From NCBI RefSeq assembly GCF_018403665.1, contig NZ_BOVJ01000059.1:1-64000 (forward strand): a stretch of DNA of 64,000 nt, read 5' to 3'. Made by a program: the position numbers and the translations under genes. The notes under the pieces were generated by a model that did not search any database, was not told where the DNA came from, and worked only from the letters and a program-made list of their open reading frames with translations. Numbering within the stretch: position 1 is the stretch's first letter; each line of letters opens with the position of its first letter. Below are positions 55,466 through 64,000 of this stretch, in pieces. Source of the stretch: Paenibacillus cisolokensis (lineage in GTDB: Bacteria; Bacillota; Bacilli; Paenibacillales; Paenibacillaceae).

Positions 55466-56308
55466 ATGCGGCTGATGTTGATGGGCGATCTGCATTATCA
55501 TGACGTCGATCCGGCAGTGCCGGGGTGGGCGGAAGCGCGCGACGCTTTTTATGAGAAGCTGCTGGGTTATTTTCTCGAAACCGATGCGGATCTCCATATT
55601 TCACTGGGGGATTTGACGAACAGCGGTTCCGAATCGGAGCTTCGGGACGTATATGCGCTTCTGCGCCGGAAAGAACGGACGTTCGTGCATGTGCTGGGCA
55701 ACCACGATCTGTACGTTCAGCCGAGAGCGGACGTGTTGCGCTTGACGGGCGGCAGGCGGTACCATGCGATCGAAACGGACGAAGCGGTGCTTCTGTTTCT
55801 CGATACGGCCCGGGAGATGGAACCGGAAAACTTGGGCGGCTGGATCGACGAAGAACAGCTGCAATGGTTTGAAGAGAAAGTCCGCACATCGGCATCCAGA
55901 CCGCTGCTCGTCTTCGCCCATCACCCGGTGCATCGGACGACCGCCAGATCGGAAGCGGATAAAGGCTCGATCCATCCCGATATCGAGATGTGGCGAATAT
56001 TGCGCCAGAAACAGGGAAGCGGCGTTTATTTCAACGGCCATACCCATGTCGATTCGATCGTGCGGCAACAGGGTTGGACGTTCGTGCAGCTGTCCGCCTG
56101 CCTCGATCAACCCGGATTCCGGATCGTCGACATCGGCGATCGCGAGATTCGCATTCGAGCCGTCGATTGTCCGGATGCGGACCTGTTCGGCCGTGCGCAG
56201 GTGCTGCACCGGCATATGCCGCGCTTCAGGCACAACCCGGACGCCCGCGGTCAGGAGGCGGACCGCGAAGCGACCGTGCCGCTCATGGCGGCCGGCCTGC
56301 CGCGTTAA
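55466..56308 (+). CDS. Metallophosphoesterase (calcineurin-like)
   Basis: A 280-residue two-metal phosphoesterase with all family motifs: GDLHYHD, GDLTNSG, GNHD, AHHP and GHTH. Without signal peptide, cytoplasmic. It could be a cyclic-nucleotide or other phosphodiesterase; specificity cannot be read. GGGAGGAACGGG upstream of ATG. It ends 12 bp before glpP, so it may be in the same transcript, and may then act on glycerophosphodiester-type compounds (speculative). Confidence 0.87.
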   Translation: MRLMLMGDLHYHDVDPAVPGWAEARDAFYEKLLGYFLETDADLHISLGDLTNSGSESELRDVYALLRRKERTFVHVLGNHDLYVQPRADVLRLTGGRRYHAIETDEAVLLFLDTAREMEPENLGGWIDEEQLQWFEEKVRTSASRPLLVFAHHPVHRTTARSEADKGSIHPDIEMWRILRQKQGSGVYFNGHTHVDSIVRQQGWTFVQLSACLDQPGFRIVDIGDREIRIRAVDCPDADLFGRAQVLHRHMPRFRHNPDARGQEADREATVPLMAAGLPR

Positions 56309-56320
56309 GGGGCCGCATCC

Positions 56321-56912
56321 ATGTCGAAGACGGCGCTCGAAGCCTTTATCCGGGGGCTGCATGCGCGCCCGATGATCGCTTCGGTCAAAGAAGCGAAGCA
56401 TATCGAAATCGCGCTGGCCTATCGCGAGAAGCTGGGCGGCGTATTTCTGCTGACCGGTCATATCGGCGTCGTGAGAAACTACGTCGAGCTTTACAAGTCG
56501 CACCGGCTGCCGGTATTTCTGCATCTGGAAAAGATTGGCGGGTTGAGCACCGATTATTACGGCCTGGACTACCTGGCCAAGACGGTCAAGCCGGACGGGA
56601 TCGTGACGACGAAAACGAACGTCGTGAAGACGGCCAAAAAAATGGGCCTTATCGCCATCCAGCGTTTTTCTCGTCGACACGGAAGGGTTGGACAATATCG
56701 CGAACAGTCTGAGCAATGCCGAGCCGGACATCGTCGAAGTGATGCCCGCCCGAATTCCCGAAGCGCTGCGCCGGGTCCAAGCGCTGACGCCGCTGCCGGT
56801 CGTGGCCGGCGGGCTGCTTTTCGACCGGGACCAGGCGCTGGAATGCCTCGGCAACGGAGCGACCGCCGTCTCTTCTTCCAAACCGGAATTATGGCGGCAT
56901 ACGTTCAAATAA
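56321..56912 (+). pseudogene. glpP: Glycerol-3-phosphate-responsive antiterminator GlpP (frameshifted)
   Basis: RNA-binding antiterminator that, with glycerol-3-phosphate, lets polymerase through leader terminators of glp genes. Motifs VFLLTGHIGVVRNYVEL, VFLHLEKIGGLS and KPDGIVTTKTNVV are clear. The frame breaks at ~56663, where CAGCGTTTTTCTC should read VFLVDTEGLDNIANSL; a lost CG dinucleotide explains it. The second part contains IVEVMPARIPEALRRV and VVAGGLLFDRDQA. Corrected length is 197 residues (B. subtilis 192). It directly precedes a leader terminator and ABC operon. Confidence 0.9.
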
Positions 56913-57002
56913 TCTTATCATTCCGTTGACACGGCATTAACAGTTCGTCGCTATGATTGGGATAAGCATTGACAAGTAAATACATTCGGTTGGAGCGATG
57001 GA

Positions 57003-57063
57003 GAAACCTGATGAAGCCGCGGTCCCTTGAAGACCTGGCGGCCGGATTCGGGTTTCTTTTTTT
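57003..57063 (+). terminator. Leader terminator before the ABC operon, likely GlpP target
   Basis: GAAACCTGA pairs with TTCGGGTTTC, with inner GCCGC/GCGGC and GGTC/GACC steps, then T7 at 57057-57063. It lies between glpP and the binding-protein start, after a TTGACA/TATGAT-like promoter (56926-56957, 20-bp spacer). This arrangement is that of GlpP-controlled leaders. Confidence 0.75.
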
Positions 57064-57106
57064 GCTGCATCAGGCAATGTCCCTATTCGAAACGGAGGTA
57101 TGAAAG

Positions 57107-58437
57107 ATGGTAAAGAGGATTGCATTGCAGGCGCTTGTCATCGCGCTGGCGGTCGCGACGGCGGCATGCGGCTCGAACGGAAACGGCGGCAGCGCGGCAG
57201 GGACGGGCGGAGCCACGTCCGGCACGACTGCAGCGGCAGGATCATCGGACAAAAAATAACGATCAAGTACTGGTACGCGTTCGGCGACAAGATCGAGGAG
57301 GCGAAGCGTCATCTGGTGGAACAGTTCAACGCGTCGCAGGACCGGATCGAAGTCGTTGCGGAGCATCAAGGCAATTATGACGATCTGCATGCCAAAGTTC
57401 AGGCCGCCTTCGCGGCAGGCAACGCCCCTGCCGTTACGGATCTCGAAATCGCCTCGACCGGCGTATTCGCCAGATCGGGCATGCTGCAGGAATTGACCGG
57501 TTTCGCGGATCGGGACAAGGAGAAGGTGAAGCTCGACGATTTCATTCCGGGACTGATGGGCAACGCCTATGTGGACGGCAAGCTGTACGGCCTTCCTTTT
57601 ATGCGGAGCACGCCGATCATGTACAAAAACGCCACGATGTTGAAGGAAGCGGGACTCGATCCGGAAGGGCCGAAAACATGGGATGAGCTGGAGCAGTATG
57701 CGCGAGTGCTCAAGGAGCATGGAAAGACCGCCATGACGATGCCGGTCGATATCTGGTTCTATGAAGCGCTCGTCGCGCAAAGCGGCGGCACGGTGCTGTC
57801 CGAGGACGGCAAGTCGGCCGCGTTTCAATCGCCCGAAGGCGTCGCGCCGGTCGAATTTTGGCAGCGGCTGGCCAAGGAAGGGCTGCTGAAAATTCCCGTC
57901 GGCGACGAAGCCGGTGCGACTGCGGACAAAGATTGGGCGAATCAGCTGTCGGCCTTCAAGTTCGGATCGACCGCGGGCGTATCCGGCAGCCTGGAAATCG
58001 CCAAAGGCAACGGATTTGAGCTCGCCGCATCGTTCATGCCGGCCAACAAAAGCTACGGCGTGCCGACAGGCGGCTGTCAGCTCGTCATGACCTCCAAGCT
58101 GAGCGACGAGGAGAAGGAAGCGGCATGGGAATTCATCATGTTTATGACGTCCACGGAAAATACGATTTATCAGCACAAGCACGTCGGATATTTGCCGACC
58201 CGCTTGACCGCTATCGAGAGCGAAGAGCTTAAGACTCACTTCAAGGAATTCCCGCAGTACAAGGTGGCCGTTGACCAGCTTGAATACGCAAGACCGCGTC
58301 CGATGGAGAACGCCTATCCGGAAGTGACCAAAATGATGAAAGAAGCGATCGAGAAAGCCATTCTCGATCCGAACGCAAATCCGCAGGAAATTATGAACGA
58401 AGCGGCGGAAAAGGCGAACAAGCTGCTCGCCAAGTAA
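57107..58437 (+). pseudogene. CUT1 solute-binding lipoprotein, UgpB-like (frameshifted)
   Basis: The correct N-terminus is MVKRIALQALVIALAVATAAC, a lipoprotein signal with lipobox cysteine, starting at ATG 57107 behind GGAGG. After a Gly/Thr/Ala linker it stops at the A6 run 57251-57256. One A restores KKITIKYWYAFGDKIEE and the rest of a 443-residue family 1 binding protein (GNAYVDGKLYGLPFMRSTPIMYKN, MTSTENTIYQHKHVGYLPTR). The latter pattern resembles glycerol-3-phosphate-binding UgpB. With GlpP upstream, a glycerol-phosphate or glycerophosphodiester substrate is likely. Confidence 0.85.
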
Positions 58438-58490
58438 TGCGGACGGCGGCAGAATTGCGAATCATAATCCAAAGGGGAGGTTGCTGACGG

Positions 58491-59555
58491 ATGGCGAAGA
58501 TCGAGCTGCTGGGCATCGAAAAGACATTCAAGGACGAAACGGTAATCCGCAATTTGAACCTGACGATCAGGGACGGGTCGTTCACGGTGCTTGTCGGTCC
58601 GTCGGGCTGCGGCAAGTCGACGACGCTGCGCATGATCGCCGGGCTTGAGAAGCAGACCGCCGGTGAAATCCGGATCGGCGGAACGTGCGTGAACGATGTG
58701 CCTCCGGGCAAGCGAAACGTCGCCATGGTGTTTCAAAATTACGCCTTATATCCGACGATGACCGTTCGCGGCAATATCGAATTCGGGCTGAAAAACCGGG
58801 GCATGCCGGGCAAGGAACGGCAGTCGCTCGTCCATGACATCTCCGAAATCGTCGGTCTTGCGCCCTATCTGGACAAGAAACCGCAGCAGCTGTCGGGCGG
58901 ACAGCGCCAGCGGGTCGCGTTGGCCCGCGCCATGGTGAAGCAGCCGCAGGTGTTCATCCTGGACGAGCCGCTCTCCAATCTGGACGCCAAGCTGCGCAAC
59001 CAGATGCGCACGGAGCTGATCCAGCTGCACAAGCGGCTCGGCACGACGTTCGTCTATGTGACGCATGACCAGGTGGAGGCGATGTCGATGGGTGATGAAA
59101 TCGTGGTGATGGATAAAGGCGTCATCCAGCAGGCGGATATCCCCTCGAAGCTGTACCACGACCCTGCGAATCTGTTCACCGCCCAATTTATCGGCACGCC
59201 GGCGATGAACATCATCGACATCCGCGACGCGTACGGACTCGAGCTGGAAAACGGAGAAGGGGTAAGTTATGTCGGCTTCCGTCCGGAACAGGCGCTGATC
59301 GGAAAATCCATCGAAGGCTTCCGCCTGGAAGGGGAAATTGTGACCCGCGAAAGTCTCGGGGCGGAGAACGTGTACCAGATCAGGTCCCGCTGCTGCACCT
59401 TTTTCGCCAAGACGTACCTGGAGCCGCTCTTGACCGAAGCGTCCGCCACAGTCGTCGTGCCGTACGAGCAGCTGTACTTTTTCGGACCGAACGGCGAGCG
59501 CCGGCGCGGCGTGCGGGCGCTCGCGAAGCGGCTCGCGACGGCCGGAGGCGTGTGA
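58491..59555 (+). CDS. ABC transporter ATPase, UgpC/MsmX type
   Basis: A 354-residue CUT1 ATPase. Walker A GPSGCGKST, Q-loop VFQNYALYP, signature LSGGQRQRVALARAM, Walker B FILDEPLSNLDAK and switch VTHDQVEAM are intact; a TOBE domain forms the C-terminus (GFRPEQALI). AGGGGAGG sets the start. It sits between the binding protein and two permeases, so this importer has its own ATPase, unlike the LplABC system at 35-39 kb, which might borrow it. Confidence 0.93.
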   Translation: MAKIELLGIEKTFKDETVIRNLNLTIRDGSFTVLVGPSGCGKSTTLRMIAGLEKQTAGEIRIGGTCVNDVPPGKRNVAMVFQNYALYPTMTVRGNIEFGLKNRGMPGKERQSLVHDISEIVGLAPYLDKKPQQLSGGQRQRVALARAMVKQPQVFILDEPLSNLDAKLRNQMRTELIQLHKRLGTTFVYVTHDQVEAMSMGDEIVVMDKGVIQQADIPSKLYHDPANLFTAQFIGTPAMNIIDIRDAYGLELENGEGVSYVGFRPEQALIGKSIEGFRLEGEIVTRESLGAENVYQIRSRCCTFFAKTYLEPLLTEASATVVVPYEQLYFFGPNGERRRGVRALAKRLATAGGV

Positions 59556-59556
59556 C

Positions 59557-60429
59557 ATGACGATTTGGCACAAGCTTCGTCCGTATGGAATGGTTGCGCC
59601 GGCGATTGTCATTTTCACGATGTTTTTCCTTTATCCGATCTTTTACATGATCTACTTGAGCCTGTTCGACTGGAACTTCGTCAGCCCGACCAAAACGTTC
59701 GTCGGTCTGGCGAATTTCCGGGACTTGCTGACCGATTCCGATTTCATGAAGGTGCTGTCCAATACGACGATGTATACGCTTCTCACCGTCACGCTGACGA
59801 CGATTCTGGCGCTGCTGCTCGCGTTGTGGCTCAACCGGAAAAGCCTTTTTCACGGTTTTGTGCAAGGCGCGATCTTCAGCCCCCATATCATTTCGCTCGT
59901 CTCGATCTCGCTGCTGTGGAGCTGGCTGATGGACCCCGAATACGGACTGCTGAACTGGATCATCGGCCTGTTCGGATTCGGGCCGCTGCAATGGCTGTCG
60001 CATCCGGGCACGTCGCTGGTGTCGCTCGTCATCGTCGCGGTATGGAAAGGGCTCGGCTACAATACGCTCGTTTTTATCGCCGGCTTGCAGAGCATTCCGG
60101 GCGATATCTACGAAGCGGCGGCGCTCGACGAGTCGAAACCGTGGACGACGTTCGCGAAGCTGACGCTGCCCATGCTGTCGCCGACGATTTTCTTCCTCGT
60201 TATCATCAATCTGATCGGGTCGTTCCAGGTATTCGAGACGATCGCCATTATGACGCAGGGCGGTCCGGTCAATTCGACCAATACGCTTGTCTATTATATT
60301 TACGAGAACGGGTTCCGGTTTTTCAAAATCGGCTACGCCTCGGCCGCCGGCGTCATTTTGCTCGTCATTGTCGGAGCTTTGACGATCGTGTACTTCAGGC
60401 TGCTGGCGCGGCGCGTTCACTACCGGTAG
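59557..60429 (+). CDS. CUT1 ABC permease, UgpA type
   Basis: A 290-residue six-helix permease. FFLYPIFYMIYLSLFDW opens the first helices; the EAA loop reads IYEAAALDESKPWTTFAKLTLP and MTQGGPVNSTNTLVYYIYENGF is typical for the family. It starts one base after the ATPase stop with GGAGGC as ribosome site and is followed after 16 bp by the second permease. Confidence 0.92.
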   Translation: MTIWHKLRPYGMVAPAIVIFTMFFLYPIFYMIYLSLFDWNFVSPTKTFVGLANFRDLLTDSDFMKVLSNTTMYTLLTVTLTTILALLLALWLNRKSLFHGFVQGAIFSPHIISLVSISLLWSWLMDPEYGLLNWIIGLFGFGPLQWLSHPGTSLVSLVIVAVWKGLGYNTLVFIAGLQSIPGDIYEAAALDESKPWTTFAKLTLPMLSPTIFFLVIINLIGSFQVFETIAIMTQGGPVNSTNTLVYYIYENGFRFFKIGYASAAGVILLVIVGALTIVYFRLLARRVHYR

Positions 60430-60445
60430 AAGGGAGGAAACGAAT

Positions 60446-61369
60446 GTGAATCAAGCGAATCGCACGATCGGCGCGGGCGGAGCGGAGGCGGTCATCGGCC
60501 GTCAGACGGCGGTGCGCGCAAGCTGGAGGCGAATCGGCTGGCGGAGGGCGCTTCGGCTTTGTCTGCGGGCGGCGAACGTACTGGCCCTGCTCGCGCTCGT
60601 GCTCGTCTTCGCAATGCCGTTCTTCTGGATGCTCTCGACCTCGCTCAAGACGTTGCCGGAGACGATGATCTTTCCGCCGGAATGGATTCCTTCCCGGCCG
60701 GTGTGGGAAAACTTCAGCACCGCATGGAATACCGGACCGTTCCTGAAATATTTCGTAAACAGCGTCGTCGTCGCCGTCGGCATTCTCATCCTGCAGATGC
60801 TGACGATCGTTCCGGCCGCTTACGCTTTTGCCCGTTACCGGTTTGCCGGGGCTAAGCTGCTGTTTTCAATCGTCATGGTGACGCTGATGATTCCGGCCCA
60901 GCTCATCTTTTTGCCCGTCTATCTGGAGCTGAGCGCCCTGAAGCTGCTGAACACGCATCTCGGCCTCATTTTGCCGTTCGCCTCCAGCGCATTCGGCATT
61001 TTCCTGCTGCGGCAGGCGTTCATGCAGGTGCCGGAAGAGCTGCTCGAGGCGGCGCGGCTCGACCAGGCGAGTGAATGGAAAATTATCGTGCGGCTGATGG
61101 TGCCGCTCGCCAAGCCGGTGCTCGTCACGTTTACGCTGTTCAGCTTTATCGCGCACTGGAACGACTACTTCTGGCCGCTCGTCATGACGACGAACGAGAC
61201 CGCCCGCACGCTGCCGCTCGGCATCGCGAAAATCCGCGAAGTCGAGGGCGTGGCGACCTGGAACGTGCTGATGGCCGGCAACCTCATCCTTGTCGCGCCG
61301 ATTCTCGTCGTCTTTTTCTTCTCGCAACGGCATATTATCCGGGCGTTCGTCTATAACGGAGTGAAGTGA
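60446..61369 (+). CDS. CUT1 ABC permease, UgpE type
   Basis: A 307-residue six-helix permease with an Arg-rich N-terminal extension (~45 residues). AMPFFWMLSTSLKT, the EAA loop (VPEELLEAARLDQASEWKIIVRLMVPL) and FIAHWNDYFWPLV are family hallmarks. GTG start behind AAGGGAGGAAACG. Last gene of the GlpP-associated importer; terminator at 61387. Confidence 0.92.
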   Translation: MNQANRTIGAGGAEAVIGRQTAVRASWRRIGWRRALRLCLRAANVLALLALVLVFAMPFFWMLSTSLKTLPETMIFPPEWIPSRPVWENFSTAWNTGPFLKYFVNSVVVAVGILILQMLTIVPAAYAFARYRFAGAKLLFSIVMVTLMIPAQLIFLPVYLELSALKLLNTHLGLILPFASSAFGIFLLRQAFMQVPEELLEAARLDQASEWKIIVRLMVPLAKPVLVTFTLFSFIAHWNDYFWPLVMTTNETARTLPLGIAKIREVEGVATWNVLMAGNLILVAPILVVFFFSQRHIIRAFVYNGVK

Positions 61370-61386
61370 TACCGGTATATGCCAAT

Positions 61387-61430
61387 AGCGGGCCGCGGGT
61401 CTTCGGATGACCGGCGGCCCGCTTTTATTT
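61387..61430 (+). terminator. Terminator of the UgpBCAE-like operon
   Basis: AGCGGGCCGCGGGTC (61387-61401) pairs with GACCGGCGGCCCGCT (61409-61423), one mismatch, then TTTATTT. Confidence 0.88.
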
Positions 61431-61524
61431 GTGTCGACCGGACATTCGTTTACAGACACTGGAAAATCCGTTATGATGGTATGAAATCTGACGACGTTTC
61501 GAATAAGAATACGGGGGAGACGGA

Positions 61525-62310
61525 ATGACGGGGATGGAGAACGAGGAGCTGCTTTCGGCCGAGAAATCGGTCAGCCGCAGCGGCCGGGTCGTGCTGCGGC
61601 CGGGCCGTCCGTGGACGGCCGGCGTGCACAGGCTGCTGCGCCACCTGGAGCGCAGCGCATTCGGTATGGCGCCGCGCGTGATCGGCACCGGGTTCGATGC
61701 TGACGGTCGCGACATGGTGGAGTATATGGAAGGGGAGCAGGTCCATCCCGCTCCGTGGAGCGACGACGGCATCGCGGCGGTCGGCCGGATGCTTCGCGCG
61801 CTTCACGACGCGCGCGCGTCATTCGCGCCTGACGGCGGGGCGGTCTGGCAGCGCTGGTTTTTGAGGGATATTGGCGAAAACGGGAGGCCAATCATCTCGC
61901 ACGGCGATGTTGCGCCATGGAATATCGTAACTCGCGACGGGCTGCCCGTCGGGCTTATCGATTGGGAATTCGCGGGTCCGGTAGACCCGCTTGCCGAGCT
62001 GGCGCGCGTATGCTGGTTGTTCCCGCAGCTTCACGACGACGATGTGGCGGAGCGGGTCGGCTTGCCGCCGCTCGATGTCCGCGCCGGGCAGTTGCGGCTG
62101 CTTGTCGATGCTTACGGTCTGACCGCTGCCAAGCGGCATACGCTGTATGATCTCATCGTGGAAGTGGCGGTGCGCGAGGCGGCGGAGGAAGCCATCGAAC
62201 TGCAGGTGAAACAGGATACCGAAGGCAAGCTGTGGGGCATCGCATGGCGGACCCGGGCGGCCGGCTGGATGCTGCGCAACCGTTCGGCGCTCGTCAATGC
62301 GCTGAAGTAA
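61525..62310 (+). CDS. Aminoglycoside phosphotransferase-like kinase (APH family)
   Basis: A 261-residue kinase fold protein. The catalytic loop reads SHGDVAPWNIV and the metal-binding segment LIDWEFAG, as in APH/choline-kinase-like enzymes. The N-terminal ATP-binding lobe is short and atypical (VVLRPGRPWTAGVHRLL). True substrates may be sugars, choline or other metabolites; antibiotic resistance should not be assumed. GGGGGAGACGGA precedes the ATG. Confidence 0.85.
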   Translation: MTGMENEELLSAEKSVSRSGRVVLRPGRPWTAGVHRLLRHLERSAFGMAPRVIGTGFDADGRDMVEYMEGEQVHPAPWSDDGIAAVGRMLRALHDARASFAPDGGAVWQRWFLRDIGENGRPIISHGDVAPWNIVTRDGLPVGLIDWEFAGPVDPLAELARVCWLFPQLHDDDVAERVGLPPLDVRAGQLRLLVDAYGLTAAKRHTLYDLIVEVAVREAAEEAIELQVKQDTEGKLWGIAWRTRAAGWMLRNRSALVNALK

Positions 62311-62351
62311 CCGATGCAAGACTCGTTCCGCAGACGGCTGTGGGCATAAAA

Positions 62352-62375
62352 TAACCGCCGCTGATGCGGCGGTTA
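62352..62375. terminator. Bidirectional terminator overlapping the stop of the regulator gene
   Basis: TAACCGCCGC-TGAT-GCGGCGGTTA is a perfect 10-bp stem between convergent genes; the minus-strand stop codon (62373-62375) is part of it. Confidence 0.75.
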
Positions 62376-63029
62376 ATTCGGAGACGCTGCGCGTTTCCGT
62401 ATCGTATAAGCGCATTTTTGGCCGCCTTTGGCCAGACATTCGGTGCGCGACACCTCGGCGCCGAGCAAGCTCTCGAACAGATCGAGCTCGCACTTGCAGG
62501 CGTGATTGTAGGCATTGGCGATTTGGGAAATCGGGCAGTTGTATTCCGTCAGGACAAATTCGTCGTCGCCGCTCTGTTCCCATTGCGCCATATAGCCGTT
62601 CTCGTTCTGGATGTCGGCGAGAGCCGACACTTTATCGGCGAGCCGTTCGCCGGTCATCTTGCCGGCATATTTCCGATACAGCGTTTGTTTGCGGCGCTCG
62701 AACAGACGGTTGACGACCGGTTCTCCCGCTTCCTGCGCCAGTTCGCCGAGCAGATCGAGCGCGATTCCATGATAGTTTTTCGGAAAATAATGATCCGCCT
62801 GTTCGGTCAAACGATACAGCGAAGCAGGCCGGCCCATCGGCTGGCGAATCGTTCTCGATTCGATCAGGCCGCTGCGTTCGAGCGCGTCGATGTGCCGGCG
62901 CACACCCATGCCGGTAATGCCGAGCCGTTCGGTCATTTCTCTCGCCGTCAGCTCGCCATCCGTTTTCAACATTTGCATAATCCGATCGCGCGTGGTCGTT
63001 GCAGCCCCCCGCTTCACTTTGAACACCAC
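62373..63029 (-). CDS. SufR-like Fe-S helix-turn-helix regulator
   Basis: A 218-residue regulator. The N-terminal winged helix reads LTAREMTERLGITGMGVRRHIDALE, then GRPASLYRLTE. The C-terminus has cysteines C165, C178, C180, C198 and C206 in NCPISQ, HACKCELDLFESLLG, ECLAKGG and KCAYTI, the pattern of SufR-type [Fe-S] binding repressors. It lies four bases downstream of trhO, on the same strand. It probably senses Fe-S status; targets unknown here. Confidence 0.85.
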   Translation of the reverse strand: MVFKVKRGAATTTRDRIMQMLKTDGELTAREMTERLGITGMGVRRHIDALERSGLIESRTIRQPMGRPASLYRLTEQADHYFPKNYHGIALDLLGELAQEAGEPVVNRLFERRKQTLYRKYAGKMTGERLADKVSALADIQNENGYMAQWEQSGDDEFVLTEYNCPISQIANAYNHACKCELDLFESLLGAEVSRTECLAKGGQKCAYTIRKRAASPN

Positions 63030-63032
63030 CTG

Positions 63033-63938
63033 TCAGCTTGCCGTATCGATGTTTACCGCATCGGCTTCCCTGCATTCCGCAGAGCAGTAGCGGTCATGCT
63101 CCTTCTCGCATTCCTCGCAGCAAATATGCTGCAGATGACACCGGTCATTGGCGCAATTCACGTAGCGGTCTTCCGGTTTGCCGCAATGGCGGCATCTGCC
63201 GACGACGACGTTCTCGCCGGTGCGGTTGATCGGAACCGAAATCCGCTCGTCGAATACGTAGCATTTGCCGTCAAACAACCGGCCCTTTACTTCCTCATCC
63301 TTACCGTACGTCACAATGCCGCCATCGAGCTGATAAACTTCTCTGAAGCCTTCGTCCAGCATAAAGCCGGTCAGCTTCTCGCAGCGGATGCCGCCGGTGC
63401 AGTAGGTCAAAATCGGCTTGTCCTTGTAATCGGCCATATTTTTCCGGATCCATTCCGGGAATTCGCGGAAGCTGTCCACATCCGGGCGAATCGCGTTGCG
63501 GAAATGGCCGATATCGTATTCGTAGCCGTTGCGGCCGTCGAGCACGATGACGTCGTCCCGCTGCAAATATTCATAAAATTCCTTGGGGGAAAGCCTTTTG
63601 CCGCTTTTCACATTCGGATCGAGCGGCTTCTCGTAACGGAACGTGACCAGCTCTTTCTTGTAGCGGACAAACATTTTCTTGAAAGCATGCCCGTCGGCTT
63701 CGTCGATTTTGAAAACCATGTCGGCGAAGAGCGGATTGCGGCGCATCTCTTCCATATATCGTTTCGTCTGCTCCACCGTTCCCGACAGCGTGCCGTTAAT
63801 GCCTTCGTCGGCGACAATAATTCTTCCTTTGACGCCGAGCGATTTGCAGTAATCGAGATGATCGCGGGCGAACTGCTCCGCGTCGGGGATTCGGACGAAT
63901 TTATAGTAAAGCAATATATTAAAGGGTGCCTGACCCAT
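63033..63938 (-). CDS. trhO: tRNA uridine(34) hydroxylase TrhO (rhodanese UPF0176)
   Basis: A 301-residue rhodanese-domain protein that hydroxylates the wobble uridine of tRNA (prephenate-independent, oxygen-dependent 5-hydroxyuridine). Catalytic cysteine in [11 protein letters not shown]; also [10 protein letters not shown] at the N-terminus, [15 protein letters not shown], and a Cys-rich UPF0176 C-terminus ([35 protein letters not shown]) that may bind metal. AGAAGGTGA five bases before ATG 63938 sets the start. Co-transcribed with the SufR-like gene. Confidence 0.92.
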   Translation of the reverse strand: MGQAPFNILLYYKFVRIPDAEQFARDHLDYCKSLGVKGRIIVADEGINGTLSGTVEQTKRYMEEMRRNPLFADMVFKIDEADGHAFKKMFVRYKKELVTFRYEKPLDPNVKSGKRLSPKEFYEYLQRDDVIVLDGRNGYEYDIGHFRNAIRPDVDSFREFPEWIRKNMADYKDKPILTYCTGGIRCEKLTGFMLDEGFREVYQLDGGIVTYGKDEEVKGRLFDGKCYVFDERISVPINRTGENVVVGRCRHCGKPEDRYVNCANDRCHLQHICCEECEKEHDRYCSAECREADAVNIDTAS

Positions 63939-64000
63939 CTGATTCACCTTCTCTGTCATGTTGAGAAACGTCTGTAGGATATGAAGATCAAACTTCATTG

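Noticed and set aside
57120-57380. Alternative N-terminal frames of the UgpB-like protein
   Set aside because: The MVKR frame with signal peptide and lipobox is clearly real; the others are shifted shadows around the A6 break.
61525-62310. Antibiotic resistance by aminoglycoside phosphotransfer
   Set aside because: The fold matches APH, but the family includes many metabolic kinases and no resistance context is present.

Overview
GC-rich Firmicute chromosome, most likely a Paenibacillus or Cohnella relative (inference). The grounds are strong GGAGG-type ribosome sites with GTG and TTG starts, a membrane AraC sensor beside an LplABC-type sugar importer, a GH127 glycosidase, a copper-amine-oxidase-domain secreted protein, KhtTU, a yjlC-ndh pair behind a Rex box, B12-riboswitched metE and futalosine-pathway mqnB/mqnD. 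No rRNA, tRNA or CRISPR array was seen. About 18 single-base losses, nearly all in runs of 4-6 identical bases, interrupt otherwise conserved genes (metE, ndh, def, lplB and others). I read these as undercalled homopolymers in the assembly rather than real decay; affected genes are typed pseudogene, but the reconstructed protein is described. || Layout. 1-0.5 kb: 35-bp tandem repeats. 0.5-2.4 kb: YtrA-like GntR regulator with an ABC ATPase and permease. 2.5-5.4 kb: AraC regulator divergent from a GH127 glycosidase. 5.7-6.5 kb: sugar isomerase-like protein. 6.6-9.4 kb (minus): one gene joining a complete PrsW-type intramembrane protease to a C-terminal DNA/RNA endonuclease toxin-like domain, followed by a small CxxC protein that could be its immunity protein; this is the most novel locus. 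9.6-12.5 kb: CopC-like and copper-amine-oxidase-like secreted proteins. 12.5-15.3 kb: heavy-metal P-type ATPase divergent from a CadC-like repressor with a 9-2-9 operator. 15.4-21 kb: SDR, NEW3-protein/ABC exporter operon, ECF sigma and anti-sigma. 21.2-29.2 kb: TetR, OsmC, NCS1 permease, HyuA and two HyuB subunits, a hydantoinase or carboxylase-type catabolic operon. 29.3-31 kb: two TIM-barrel isomerases. 31.1-39 kb: AraC-type membrane sensor, unlipidated solute-binding homologue, two permeases, lipoprotein solute-binding protein. 39.1-40.7 kb: mqnB-mqnD. 40.9-43.9 kb: visibly AT-richer island (TetR, small membrane proteins, gene remnants). 44-50.5 kb: DCC protein, DppA, peptide deformylase, VanY, NDH-2 with YjlC, azoreductase. 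50.7-53.4 kb: cobalamin riboswitch and metE. 53.4-56.3 kb: KhtTU and a metallophosphoesterase. 56.3-61.4 kb: GlpP antiterminator followed by a leader terminator and a CUT1 ABC importer, probably for glycerol-3-phosphate or a related compound. 61.5-64 kb: APH-like kinase, SufR-like Fe-S regulator and TrhO. || Functionally the window combines carbohydrate and organophosphate uptake, metal and K+ homeostasis, redox (Rex, NDH-2, azoreductase, menaquinone), peptide and cell-wall turnover, and a candidate toxin-immunity locus.
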